This document shows positions 42,263-50,489 of a stretch of 64,000 nucleotides of DNA, piece after piece. Within the stretch, counting starts at the first letter, position 1. Each line of letters opens with the position of its first letter. The notes beneath the pieces are model-generated. The model was not told the DNA's origin. It made no database searches and saw only the letters and a program-made list of their open reading frames with translations. Made by a program: the position numbers and the translations under genes. Source of the DNA: Archangium sp. (GTDB taxonomy: Bacteria; Myxococcota; Myxococcia; Myxococcales; Myxococcaceae); NCBI GenBank assembly GCA_030695565.1, contig JAUYRZ010000085.1:156389-220388 (forward strand), written 5' to 3'.

Positions 42263-43108
42263 TTACCGCTCTCCCCAGTGCAGCTTCTGGCGAAGGATCG
42301 CGAAGTAATCGAGCTGCTGGTTGCGCACGAGGTGGAGCCGGTGCGCTGACTTCTGCACCTCGATGCGATCACCCTTTTTCAGCGCGTGACCGACCTGGCC
42401 GTCCACCGTCAGGTAGACGTCCTGCAGGTCGCTCGCGAGCCGCACTGACATCACCTGATCTCCCGGCACCACGATCGGTCGCTGCGTCAGCGCATGCGGG
42501 CAGATCGGCGTCACCACCACGCAGTCGACCGACGGATGAACGATCGGGCCACCGGCTGAGAGCGAGTACGCGGTCGAGCCCGTCGGCGTGCTGAAGATGA
42601 CGCCGTCGGCCAGATAGGTGGCCACGAAGGCGCCATCGAGCCACGTCTCGTGCGCTGCGATCTTCGCGAGCGCGCTCTTGTTGATCACCACGTCGTTGAG
42701 CACCTCGTCTTCGAGGATCAGCTCTTCTTCACGGTAGAGGCGGCAGTCGAGCTTCATGCGCGAGTCGATCTTCGCCTTGCCGTCGAGCACCTGCCGCAGC
42801 GTGCTGACCGCCTCGGCGACGGGGATCTCTGTCATGAAACCGAGTGCACCCAGGTTGACTCCCATCAAGGGCACCGGCCGGCCCCGCAGCACGCGGGCGG
42901 CGTGAATCAAGGTGCCGTCGCCCCCGAGCACGATCGCCAGCTCGGCCGTCTGGCTGAGCTCTTCGTTGCCGGTCGAGGGGATGCCCAGCGGATCGCCGAG
43001 GTGCGGCTCGACGAGGAAGCGCTGGTCGGGGAAGGCGTCGATGAGCTCGCGCGCGACGGCGATCGCCTCGGGTTTCTTCGGACGGGCGATGAGGGCGATG
43101 GTCTTCAC
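42263..43108 (-). CDS. nadK: NAD kinase
   Basis: Enzyme that makes NADP+ from NAD+ with ATP or polyphosphate. The 281-residue length fits. GGDGT (62-66) is the conserved phosphate motif and the later GSTAYSLSAGGP segment is the second one. ATG start at 43108. No operon partner is close; the next gene upstream is the transporter fusion on the same strand, 57 bases away. Confidence 0.95.
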   Translation of the reverse strand: MKTIALIARPKKPEAIAVARELIDAFPDQRFLVEPHLGDPLGIPSTGNEELSQTAELAIVLGGDGTLIHAARVLRGRPVPLMGVNLGALGFMTEIPVAEAVSTLRQVLDGKAKIDSRMKLDCRLYREEELILEDEVLNDVVINKSALAKIAAHETWLDGAFVATYLADGVIFSTPTGSTAYSLSAGGPIVHPSVDCVVVTPICPHALTQRPIVVPGDQVMSVRLASDLQDVYLTVDGQVGHALKKGDRIEVQKSAHRLHLVRNQQLDYFAILRQKLHWGER

Positions 43109-43165
43109 GGGATCGCCGACGCTAGTACCTCCGCGGAGGGAATGTGCGTCGATGGGTCGGCGTGT

Positions 43166-46100
43166 TCAGCCCTGTCCATCGGGCAGAGGCGGCCCACCGA
43201 TCGCCGGGTAGTCCCCGGTGCCCCTCCGGTTGGCCACCTCGACCACCATGGTCTTGAGCTGGCGGGAGAGCACCCGGAACATGCCGGCCAGCAGCTCGGG
43301 GCGATCGGCCAGCAGGTCCAGGAAGTCTCTCCGGTCGATCACCAGCGCCTTACTGTCCATGGTCGCCACCACTTCGTTGATGCGCGGCGCGCCGTCGAAC
43401 AACGAGGTCTCCCCGAAGGACTCCTTGGCCTTCATGCGGAGAACGACTTCGCCATCGCGCCTCGCCTCCATCGCGCCTTCGACGATCACGTACAGCGCGT
43501 CGCCGGGATCTCCTTCCGAATAGACCTGCGCGCCTTTGCGGAAGGTCTGCTCCCTGGCGACCGCCGCCACCGCCGCGACGTCATCCACGTCACTGCGCGC
43601 GAAGATCTCCACGCCCTCGAGCGCGAACAGGCGCTTGACCGTGATCTCGTTCATGTCGTCCTCCCGGTGCGGGCTCGTCCAATGCCCGGTGCTGCGGCCC
43701 ACGGCGCGGGCGCAGGCTTTCAAGATGAAGTCGTCTGAGGCGCACAACATCTGCAGGTGACCGTGGAAACGCGCCGCCGCGCCGAACGGCAACGAGCGGT
43801 GGTGCGCGTCGACGTGGTGGGCGACCAGCTCACGTTCTTCGGGGCTGATCACGTTGTCGACCAGCTCCATCGCCCAGGCGCGCCTCCGCGTGTCGGAGCC
43901 CAGCAACAAGGTGTGCGCCCGACGCAAGCCCCGCGCATCCCGCCGCAAGCCCAGCAGCCAGAAGCTCAGCTCCATCGATTGATCGAGCCGGTCGGCGAGC
44001 ACGCGGGTGAGCAGGGCGTCTTCCCCCAGCGCCGCGCGGCAATCCCGGAACGGTTCGATCAACTTGAGCGAGCCTTCTTTGCGCCGGGTGAGCGCCTCCA
44101 GCTGCCGCTCTTCGTCGATCTCGAACTCGGGATGTTCGTCGTGCAGCTGAGCCAGCGCGATGCCCACGCGGTAGTGCAGCGAGGGGTCGTCGATCGCGTT
44201 CGAGAACAACAACGCATCGAGCGCCGCCTGGGTGCCGATCAACCGGAGCACCCGCGGCAGCTGCAGGCGCAGTGAGCGCGCCCGGCTGCGATCGTCGAGG
44301 GCCGCGGCCAGCAGCGGCACCACGGCGTCGCCCAGCGTGGCGAGGGCCTCACGCGCCACCCGCCGATCGTCACGCCACGAGAGGAACCGCAGCAGCCGGG
44401 GCGCCAGCCCGACGTACTTCCCCTCCCCGGTCGCTTCGATCGCCACCCGGCGCACCGACAGATCGCTGTCCTCGAGGTAGCCGACCAACGCCCTGGAGAT
44501 CGCCGATTCAGGCTTGCCCAGACGCCCCAGCAGGCGCGCCACTTCGCGCCGCTCGGCAGGAGGCGCATCGATGCCGCGCCCCAGCAGGCCCTCGAGCATC
44601 GCGCGCGCCCGCTCGTCTTCGGGCCCGGGAAGAATGAGCAACCCGCCGATGGCCGCGGTGAGCACCCCGATGTCTTGCTGCGCGAGGAGGGGCGGCAACA
44701 CCTGCCGCGCGCGCTCCGGAGCCAACCGGGCCAACGCCCAGATCGCCCCGTCACGCGGCCGGCGAGATCCGGTGACGATGATCGCCTCGAGCGGTTTTGC
44801 GAGCGCGGTGAGCTTGAGCGAGTCGGCCAGGATGACCCCGCGCTCCTGCACCCGCTCCTGCCGATGACTGAGCAAGGTGCGCACGTGCACCTCGGAGATC
44901 AACTCCGTGCGCTCCAGCAGATCGGCCGCTCGCAGCGCATGTTCGGGGGAGGCCGAGAGCAGCTCCTGGCTCAACATGCGCTCTTCGCCTTCGAAAGCAC
45001 CGCCCGCTTCCATCCCGGCCACGCGTGCGTGCACCGCTTCCACGTAACGCGGGCGAATCTTGAACAGGGCCCACCCCACGCCGCCGCACACCAACAACGA
45101 GAGCGCGAAGACACCGCCCAGCCCCACCACGTTGGCGAGCGCGAGGATCGACAGGCCCGCCACCACCATGCCTCCTTTGCGCACCAGCCCATCGATGGTG
45201 CGTCTCGCACCGTCGCGCGCGTGATCCGGCAGCGGCGCGTACATCAGCTGAATGGCCACCGGCATCAACGACCAGCTCGACGCGGCCTCGAACACCTTGA
45301 GCGCGAAGGCGCTCCACACCGAAGGAATCGCCCAGGCGCCGATGGTCAACGCCGCCAGCGTGGCCGGCACCACCGCGGCGTATTTCAAGATGCCCAGCTT
45401 CCGCAGCAGCAGCTCGGCCAGGAAGAACTGAAAGGCGACGCAGAACACGCCCGTCCACAACTGGTGCGCGGCGAACAGCTCGGCCATGTCGGCCTCGAGC
45501 AGCTTGTCGGCCACCCGGGCGCGAAAGAGGTAATCGGTCAGCTGCTGCAGCAACGAGAGGCCCAGCACCAACACGCCCAGCAGCTGCGTGTACGGCGCCA
45601 ACAACACCTCACGCCAACCCGCGCGCGGGCCTGCTGTCGTCCGGCGGGAAGGCGCTTCGAGCTCCACCCGGTGAAAGCGCCACGCGATGCCCGCCGCGAA
45701 CAGAAACAGCGCACCCGCCACCATCAGCGTCAACGCCCCTGCCGTGCGCGCCAACATCTGCGCGAAGAAGCCACCGGCGATCGCGCCCGACATGCCGATG
45801 CCGTTGATCCAACTGAACGCCTTGCGCGCCTCCCGCGCATCGAAGGCGTCACCCATCGATCCCCAGAACGCGAGCGAGACTTGCGTCGCGAAGGCCTCGG
45901 AGAACAGGTACGCCACCAACGCGACCTGCGGCAGCTCGAACCACACGCCCGCCGCCAGGCCCGCTGAAGTCATCGCACCCGCGAGCACCAGGTAGCCCGG
46001 GTTGCGGCGCCGCTTGCCTTCACTCCCGGCCAGCGCGAGGCCGCCGGCGATCACCGCCGCGGCGATGTACAGCCACGGCAGCGCGCTCGAGTTGAAGCGC

Positions 46101-46219
46101 GAGAGGGTCAGCGCGTTCGAGGCGGGCTTGAGCATCGCCACCGAGGCGATGAAGCAGAATTGAAAGGCGGCCGCGGGCGCCAGCCGCGAGGTCCACGAAC
46201 GAACGCCTTCAGTCGGCAC
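43166..46219 (-). CDS. Transporter (Npt/NTT-like) fused to HEAT repeats and a cNMP-binding domain
   Basis: Fusion protein of 1017 residues. The first 400 residues hold about 12 membrane helices of a major-facilitator-like transporter. Motifs such as ASNALTLSRFNSSALPWLYI resemble the nucleotide transporters Npt1/Npt2 of chlamydiae and rickettsiae and their free-living relatives. A cytosolic part of armadillo/HEAT-like repeats follows (about 430-860). A cyclic-nucleotide-binding domain (about 885-1000) holds the cassette FGETSLFDGAPRINEV, where Arg is kept. The domains suggest a transporter regulated by cyclic nucleotide. GTG start at 46219. It lies 6 bases downstream of the lipoprotein gene in the bactofilin-pyrE run. 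The true substrate is unknown. Confidence 0.8.
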   Translation of the reverse strand: MPTEGVRSWTSRLAPAAAFQFCFIASVAMLKPASNALTLSRFNSSALPWLYIAAAVIAGGLALAGSEGKRRRNPGYLVLAGAMTSAGLAAGVWFELPQVALVAYLFSEAFATQVSLAFWGSMGDAFDAREARKAFSWINGIGMSGAIAGGFFAQMLARTAGALTLMVAGALFLFAAGIAWRFHRVELEAPSRRTTAGPRAGWREVLLAPYTQLLGVLVLGLSLLQQLTDYLFRARVADKLLEADMAELFAAHQLWTGVFCVAFQFFLAELLLRKLGILKYAAVVPATLAALTIGAWAIPSVWSAFALKVFEAASSWSLMPVAIQLMYAPLPDHARDGARRTIDGLVRKGGMVVAGLSILALANVVGLGGVFALSLLVCGGVGWALFKIRPRYVEAVHARVAGMEAGGAFEGEERMLSQELLSASPEHALRAADLLERTELISEVHVRTLLSHRQERVQERGVILADSLKLTALAKPLEAIIVTGSRRPRDGAIWALARLAPERARQVLPPLLAQQDIGVLTAAIGGLLILPGPEDERARAMLEGLLGRGIDAPPAERREVARLLGRLGKPESAISRALVGYLEDSDLSVRRVAIEATGEGKYVGLAPRLLRFLSWRDDRRVAREALATLGDAVVPLLAAALDDRSRARSLRLQLPRVLRLIGTQAALDALLFSNAIDDPSLHYRVGIALAQLHDEHPEFEIDEERQLEALTRRKEGSLKLIEPFRDCRAALGEDALLTRVLADRLDQSMELSFWLLGLRRDARGLRRAHTLLLGSDTRRRAWAMELVDNVISPEERELVAHHVDAHHRSLPFGAAARFHGHLQMLCASDDFILKACARAVGRSTGHWTSPHREDDMNEITVKRLFALEGVEIFARSDVDDVAAVAAVAREQTFRKGAQVYSEGDPGDALYVIVEGAMEARRDGEVVLRMKAKESFGETSLFDGAPRINEVVATMDSKALVIDRRDFLDLLADRPELLAGMFRVLSRQLKTMVVEVANRRGTGDYPAIGGPPLPDGQG

Positions 46220-46225
46220 GACGGC

Positions 46226-46834
46226 TCACTCCGCCGTGAAGGGGAGCTCTGCCTGGCCCAACGCCGACGCCAGCTTGAGGCGGAACGTCTGCCCCGGCGC
46301 CAACGGCCTCGCGGGGAAACGCACCCGGTAGCCGACCCAGAAGCTCTCCATGTACGAGAAGTACGATCGCATCTCGGTGTTGGTGCGGCCCAGCCGCTCC
46401 ACCGACACCGGGGGCAGCTCTTCGTTGCCGACCACCAGCACCATGCGCCACATGGTGTTCACCTTGTCGAAGTCGTCGAAGCGGTAGTCGTTGGCGTGCA
46501 CCGCGAAGAAGAACTCGGTCGCGTCGTCGAGCCGGGTGCGCTCGTCACCGAGCTTCTTCGTAAGCTCAGCGGGCGGCCACGCCTTGAATTGCCCCTCGCG
46601 CCGCACGCGCGCTTCGGCGAACACCGGTGAGAGCCAGGTGGCCTGAAAGAAGAGCTTGGTGTCAAGGTTGTCGTAGACGCCCTTCGAGCTCGTGTGGCGC
46701 TCGAGCACCTTCTGGTAGTCGCGCTCATCCGACGCATCCAACACGGCGGGCGGTGGATCACCGGGCACGCGGGGAATGCGGGCGCTGGGGCAAGCCGTCA
46801 ACGCCAACAGGAGCGGCCAGCCCAACCACCTCAC
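46226..46834 (-). CDS. Lipoprotein of unknown function
   Basis: Lipoprotein of 202 residues. The signal peptide [15 protein letters not shown] ends in a lipobox (LTAC). No known domain is seen in the mature part, which is mixed alpha/beta with a motif-like stretch FFAVHANDYRFDDFDK. GTG start overlaps the pyrE stop as GTGA. Its place between pyrE and the transporter fusion suggests co-expression. Confidence 0.7.
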   Translation of the reverse strand: MRWLGWPLLLALTACPSARIPRVPGDPPPAVLDASDERDYQKVLERHTSSKGVYDNLDTKLFFQATWLSPVFAEARVRREGQFKAWPPAELTKKLGDERTRLDDATEFFFAVHANDYRFDDFDKVNTMWRMVLVVGNEELPPVSVERLGRTNTEMRSYFSYMESFWVGYRVRFPARPLAPGQTFRLKLASALGQAELPFTAE

Positions 46835-47418
46835 GGAAAATCACTCCGCGCGAACAACGAAACGACCGGCACGCCCGTGGCCTCAATCGCCTCCAGGCCA
46901 CCTTCCTGGCGATCGACCAGGGTGAAGGCGCCCACGGGCACCAGGCCCTCGGCGCGCGCACGTTCGATGGCCTTGATGGTGGATGCGCCGGTGGTGATCA
47001 CGTCTTCGACGATCACCACGGGGGCGCCGGCAGCCAACGAGCTGAGGCCTTCGATCCACTGGCCGGTGCCGTGGCCTTTGGGTTCCTTACGCACGAGGAA
47101 CGCCTGCAAGGGCGACAGGCCCAGGAAGCTCACCAACGAGATCGCGCTCGCCAGGGGATCGGCGCCCATGGTGAGGCCGCCGATGGCGATGGCCGAAGGG
47201 AAGCGGGAGCGAACCCCCGCGAACATCAAGGTACCGACCAGCCAGTGCCCTTCGGCGGTGAGCACGGTCTTCTTGCAGTCGATGTAGAAGTCAGACTCGC
47301 GCCCGCTGGAGAGCACCACCTTCTTCCTGGCGTACGAGCGCTCGGTGAGCATCGCCAGCAACCGGCGACGATCGACTTCGAGGGCGGCCGCCGAGACATC
47401 CAGCGACGGCGCCGTCAC
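46831..47418 (-). CDS. pyrE: Orotate phosphoribosyltransferase
   Basis: Pyrimidine synthesis enzyme that joins orotate with PRPP to give OMP. The PRPP-binding motif [14 protein letters not shown] is intact and the N-terminal segment [14 protein letters not shown] is typical. 195 residues. GTG start overlaps the padC stop as GTGA. A place in a cytoskeleton locus is odd for a metabolic gene; I think it is translational convenience, as pyrE is found in varied places. Confidence 0.95.
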   Translation of the reverse strand: MTAPSLDVSAAALEVDRRRLLAMLTERSYARKKVVLSSGRESDFYIDCKKTVLTAEGHWLVGTLMFAGVRSRFPSAIAIGGLTMGADPLASAISLVSFLGLSPLQAFLVRKEPKGHGTGQWIEGLSSLAAGAPVVIVEDVITTGASTIKAIERARAEGLVPVGAFTLVDRQEGGLEAIEATGVPVVSLFARSDFP

Positions 47419-48260
47419 TGCTTGCTCTCCAGGAAGGCGACCAGCTCGGCCGAGTACCGCAGCTGCTTGAGCAGCTCTTCGCGGCGCGTCTCGTCGAGCT
47501 CGCTGAACACGTCGGCGAGCAACGAGAGATCCTGATTGGCCTGGCCCAGCCGCACCGTCACGTCAGCGGCCAGCTCGTCGGCGTCGACTTCTTCTTCCAC
47601 GCTCTCGGGCGACAGATCGTCACCCGACGAGAGGGCCTTCTCCAGCATGTCGCGCGCGCTGGGAGAGAGCCGGCCTGATTCTTCGAGCGACGCCCGGATC
47701 GCGCTGAGCGACTCGAGGCCCACGGTCTTCGAGTGAATCGCCGAGGCCAGGGTCATCAACATCGCGTCGGCATCGGAGAGATCGGTGTGCAACCGCGCGA
47801 GCACCTTCTCGCGCTGAAGAAACCGCAAGGCGGACACGCGGCGGAAGCCGGTGATCACCTGAAAACGATCCGGCGGGCGCAGCCGCACGTCGATGGGGAA
47901 CAGCTGCCCCAGGCGCGCGATGTCGGTGGCCAGGCCCGCGATGTCTTCGAGCTCGGCCTCGCCACGCACCAGGAAGTCGGTGTCTTCGTCGATGCGATCC
48001 AGCGGAATCAACGCGGGCGCGACGAAGTGTTTGTGAATGACCGGGGTCTCTTCGACCTGAGGCAACGCGGGAGCAGACGGAGGCGGAGGCGGAGGCGCCT
48101 CCTCTTCGGCTGCGGTTTCCTGCGCGGGCGCAGACGGTTCAGAGGCCTCAGCAGGAGCCGAAGGCTGCTCCTCCACCATCGGGGTGGGAGCCCCGACTGC
48201 AGCCTCTTCGCCAGCAGTCGCTGGCGTGTCGTTGTTCACGCCTTCCGACATGGTCGTCAC
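47415..48260 (-). CDS. padC: ParB/Srx-domain protein PadC-like
   Basis: Chromosome-segregation adaptor, 281 residues. In M. xanthus PadC ties the ParABS system to bactofilin filaments and binds CTP through its ParB/Srx domain. Here an acidic Pro/Ala-rich N-terminal part (1-85) precedes a ParB/Srx domain (about 88-190) with the motif [12 protein letters not shown] in place of the usual GERR segment. A helical C-terminal part follows. No DNA-binding helix-turn-helix is evident. GTG at 48260; the ATG at 48251 is a possible start. The bacN-bacO-bacP-padC order supports the name. Confidence 0.85.
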   Translation of the reverse strand: MTTMSEGVNNDTPATAGEEAAVGAPTPMVEEQPSAPAEASEPSAPAQETAAEEEAPPPPPPSAPALPQVEETPVIHKHFVAPALIPLDRIDEDTDFLVRGEAELEDIAGLATDIARLGQLFPIDVRLRPPDRFQVITGFRRVSALRFLQREKVLARLHTDLSDADAMLMTLASAIHSKTVGLESLSAIRASLEESGRLSPSARDMLEKALSSGDDLSPESVEEEVDADELAADVTVRLGQANQDLSLLADVFSELDETRREELLKQLRYSAELVAFLESKQ

Positions 48261-48268
48261 CGGTTCTC

Positions 48269-48907
48269 TTACTTCTTCTTCTTGAGGAGGACCTTCTTCT
48301 TGCCTGCCTCACCGACCAACACGGGCTGAGGAGGAGGAGGAGGGGCCGGCTTGCTGGTCTCGCGGTCGCCCTTCGAGGCGATCACGGGGGCTGCGGGCGG
48401 CTGGGGCTTGCCCATGGGGGGGCGCGCCACCATGGTCGGCTGACGCGAAGGCGCCACGCTGACCGGGGCACGCACGGGCGCCACCACTGCGGCAGGGCGA
48501 ACCATCGGCCGGGAGACAGGCGAGGTGCGCTGCGCGGGGCGCTCGGAGGCCGGGCGCGGTTCGGCGTTGCCCATGTCGACACGGCCGCGGAAGCTCGCGC
48601 CATCGACGATGATCACCCGCGGCGAGTTGATGTCGCCGACCATGCGCCCTTCACGGGTCAGCTCGACCGACTCGGTGGCGGAGATGTTGCCCACCACCAC
48701 GCCCGAGATGATCGCGTTGCGGACCTGAACGTTGGCCTTCACGATGCCCGACGGCTCGACGATCAACGTCTTGGTGAGGCTCAGCTCGCCCTCGACCCGG
48801 CCTCGGACCGTGAGGTCTTCGTCACCGGAGAGCTTGCCGTTGATGAGGATCGACGGGCCGATGATCGTCGACTCGCCAGTCCCTGCGAAATCCTTGGTGG
48901 CTGCCAT
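48269..48907 (-). CDS. bacP: Bactofilin BacP-like
   Basis: Bactofilin cytoskeletal protein of 212 residues. The DUF583 beta-helix (about 15-110, with [20 protein letters not shown]) polymerises without nucleotide. An extra Pro-rich C-terminal part (about 115-205) and a basic end [10 protein letters not shown] follow. The basic tail may bind the membrane or partner PadC. ATG at 48907, 6 bases after the bacO stop. Identity to BacP comes from order and length. Confidence 0.88.
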   Translation of the reverse strand: MAATKDFAGTGESTIIGPSILINGKLSGDEDLTVRGRVEGELSLTKTLIVEPSGIVKANVQVRNAIISGVVVGNISATESVELTREGRMVGDINSPRVIIVDGASFRGRVDMGNAEPRPASERPAQRTSPVSRPMVRPAAVVAPVRAPVSVAPSRQPTMVARPPMGKPQPPAAPVIASKGDRETSKPAPPPPPQPVLVGEAGKKKVLLKKKK

Positions 48908-48913
48908 GATCGC

Positions 48914-49237
48914 TCAGCGCTCCTTGACGTCCATGTCGACGTTGCCCTTGAAGCTGGCGCCGTCGGCAATGAGGATGCGGGGCGCGCGCACGTCACCCAC
49001 CACGCGGCAATCGGCCTTGAGCTCGACCTTGTCGGTCGCGGCGATGTTGCCCGTGACCTTGCCGGTGATCTCGACGTTCTGAACTTCGATGTCGGCCTCG
49101 ACCGACGCGGAGGCCTCCACGAACAGGCTCTCCTTGAGCGAGATCTTGCCCTTCACGGTTCCCTGGATGACCAGATCTTCGTCTCCAGAGATTTCGCCGT
49201 CGATGGTGATGCTCGAGCCGATGACAGTGTTCGCCAT
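48914..49237 (-). CDS. bacO: Bactofilin BacO-like
   Basis: Short bactofilin of 107 residues, almost only the beta-helix core, with the typical unit GSSITIDGEISGDEDLVIQG. The ATG at 49237 has GGAAGGGG upstream. Middle gene of three bactofilin copies; forms copolymers with the other two in M. xanthus. Confidence 0.9.
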   Translation of the reverse strand: MANTVIGSSITIDGEISGDEDLVIQGTVKGKISLKESLFVEASASVEADIEVQNVEITGKVTGNIAATDKVELKADCRVVGDVRAPRILIADGASFKGNVDMDVKER

Positions 49238-49279
49238 GTGATGTCCCCTTCCCTGCTGAAAGATGTGTTGGTGCTGCTC

Positions 49280-49624
49280 TTAGATGTCGTCGGGCAGCTT
49301 GACGTCCATCTCGATGGAGCCGTTGAAGACCGCGCCGTCTTCGATGACCACGCGCGTGGCCTTGATGTCGCCGTTCACCTTGGCGGACTGGTTGATCGAG
49401 ACCTTGGTGGAGGCGTCGATGTTGCCGCTCGCCGTGCCGTTGATGGTCAGCTCGTCGGCGCGAATGTCGGCCTCGACCACGCCGGAGGATTCGATCGTGA
49501 GGTGGTTCTTGAGCGCGATCTGCCCTTCAACGCGCCCTTCGATGACCAACCCTCCGCCTCCAGTGAGGCTGCCGCGGATGGTGATGCCCTTGCCGATGAT
49601 GTTGATCTGATCGGTGTTCGCCAT
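49280..49624 (-). CDS. bacN: Bactofilin BacN-like
   Basis: Short bactofilin of 114 residues. The core unit GKGITIRGSLTGGGGLVIEG and the following DUF583 strands are clear. First gene of the bactofilin operon, 42 bases before bacO. No obvious promoter is recognised in the 18 bases to the hydrolase stop upstream, so transcription may begin further up. Confidence 0.9.
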   Translation of the reverse strand: MANTDQINIIGKGITIRGSLTGGGGLVIEGRVEGQIALKNHLTIESSGVVEADIRADELTINGTASGNIDASTKVSINQSAKVNGDIKATRVVIEDGAVFNGSIEMDVKLPDDI

Positions 49625-49642
49625 TGGGTGTCTCTTCGTACG

Positions 49643-50479
49643 TCAGAGGTGTTTGGAAAGCCACGAAGAGATGTCGGCCCACACTTGCTCACGGCCGATC
49701 TCCATCATCACCTCGTGACGATGGTCGCCGTATTCTTTGTACGTCTTGTCCTTCGCGCCGATGGTCTCGAAGAACGCCCTGGCGGCAGGCATCGACGCGA
49801 TGGGATCGCTGGTGCCGGCGATCATCAGGAGCGGCACGGAGATCTGAGGACCTTTGCCAGCGAGCTGACGCTGAGCGGCCTGCGTCTCGAAGAACCAACG
49901 CGGCGTGGTGTTGTGGAGGTAGAGCGGGTCGGCCTTCGTCTCCTCCTGCCACTTCACGTCGCGCGAGAGATCTTCGGCCTTGAGCTCGTTGCCGATCTTG
50001 AGGCCGGGGAAGATGCCCTTGATGAGCTTCGCGCCCAGCAGCTTGAGGGCGGGCGGTTGAAACGCCAGGGCGTAGAACGGGGCCGAGAGCACCACGCCCG
50101 AAAGACCCTGCGCGCCGTTGGCGATGAAGTGGGTGGCCATCAACGCGCCGTGCGAGTGCGCCACCAGGAAGACGGGCTTGCCCTTCGCCGCGTCGGTCAG
50201 CCGGGCGTAGAACGCCCTGAGATCTTCGAGGTAGTCGCTCCAGACGTTCACGTCGGCCCGCGCGCCATCGGCCTTGCCGTGACCGCGATAGTCGAAGGTG
50301 AGCACGCCGAAGCCGTCCTTCACGAACGCTTCGATGGGTCGCTGGTAGCGGCCGCAGTGATCGCCGTAGCCGTGCACCACGCCGATCCACGCCTTCGGCT
50401 CTGCGTCCGTCGTCTCCGAGCGCCAGAACAGTCGTGTTCCGTCTTTCGAAGCGAAAAAGCCTTCGTCACGTCTCGGCAT
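49643..50479 (-). CDS. Monoacylglycerol-lipase-like alpha/beta-hydrolase
   Basis: Soluble hydrolase of 278 residues of the serine-aminopeptidase-S33/MGL group. HGYGDHCGRYQRP is the oxyanion region, VAHSHGALMA holds the nucleophile Ser, and the Asp and His lie in AGTSDPIA and YGDHRHEV. It probably splits monoacylglycerols or other acyl esters. Its stop is 18 bases before bacN and its start 10 bases after the TPR stop, so it may be in one long transcript. Confidence 0.88.
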   Translation of the reverse strand: MPRRDEGFFASKDGTRLFWRSETTDAEPKAWIGVVHGYGDHCGRYQRPIEAFVKDGFGVLTFDYRGHGKADGARADVNVWSDYLEDLRAFYARLTDAAKGKPVFLVAHSHGALMATHFIANGAQGLSGVVLSAPFYALAFQPPALKLLGAKLIKGIFPGLKIGNELKAEDLSRDVKWQEETKADPLYLHNTTPRWFFETQAAQRQLAGKGPQISVPLLMIAGTSDPIASMPAARAFFETIGAKDKTYKEYGDHRHEVMMEIGREQVWADISSWLSKHL

Positions 50480-50489
50480 GTCGACCGTT

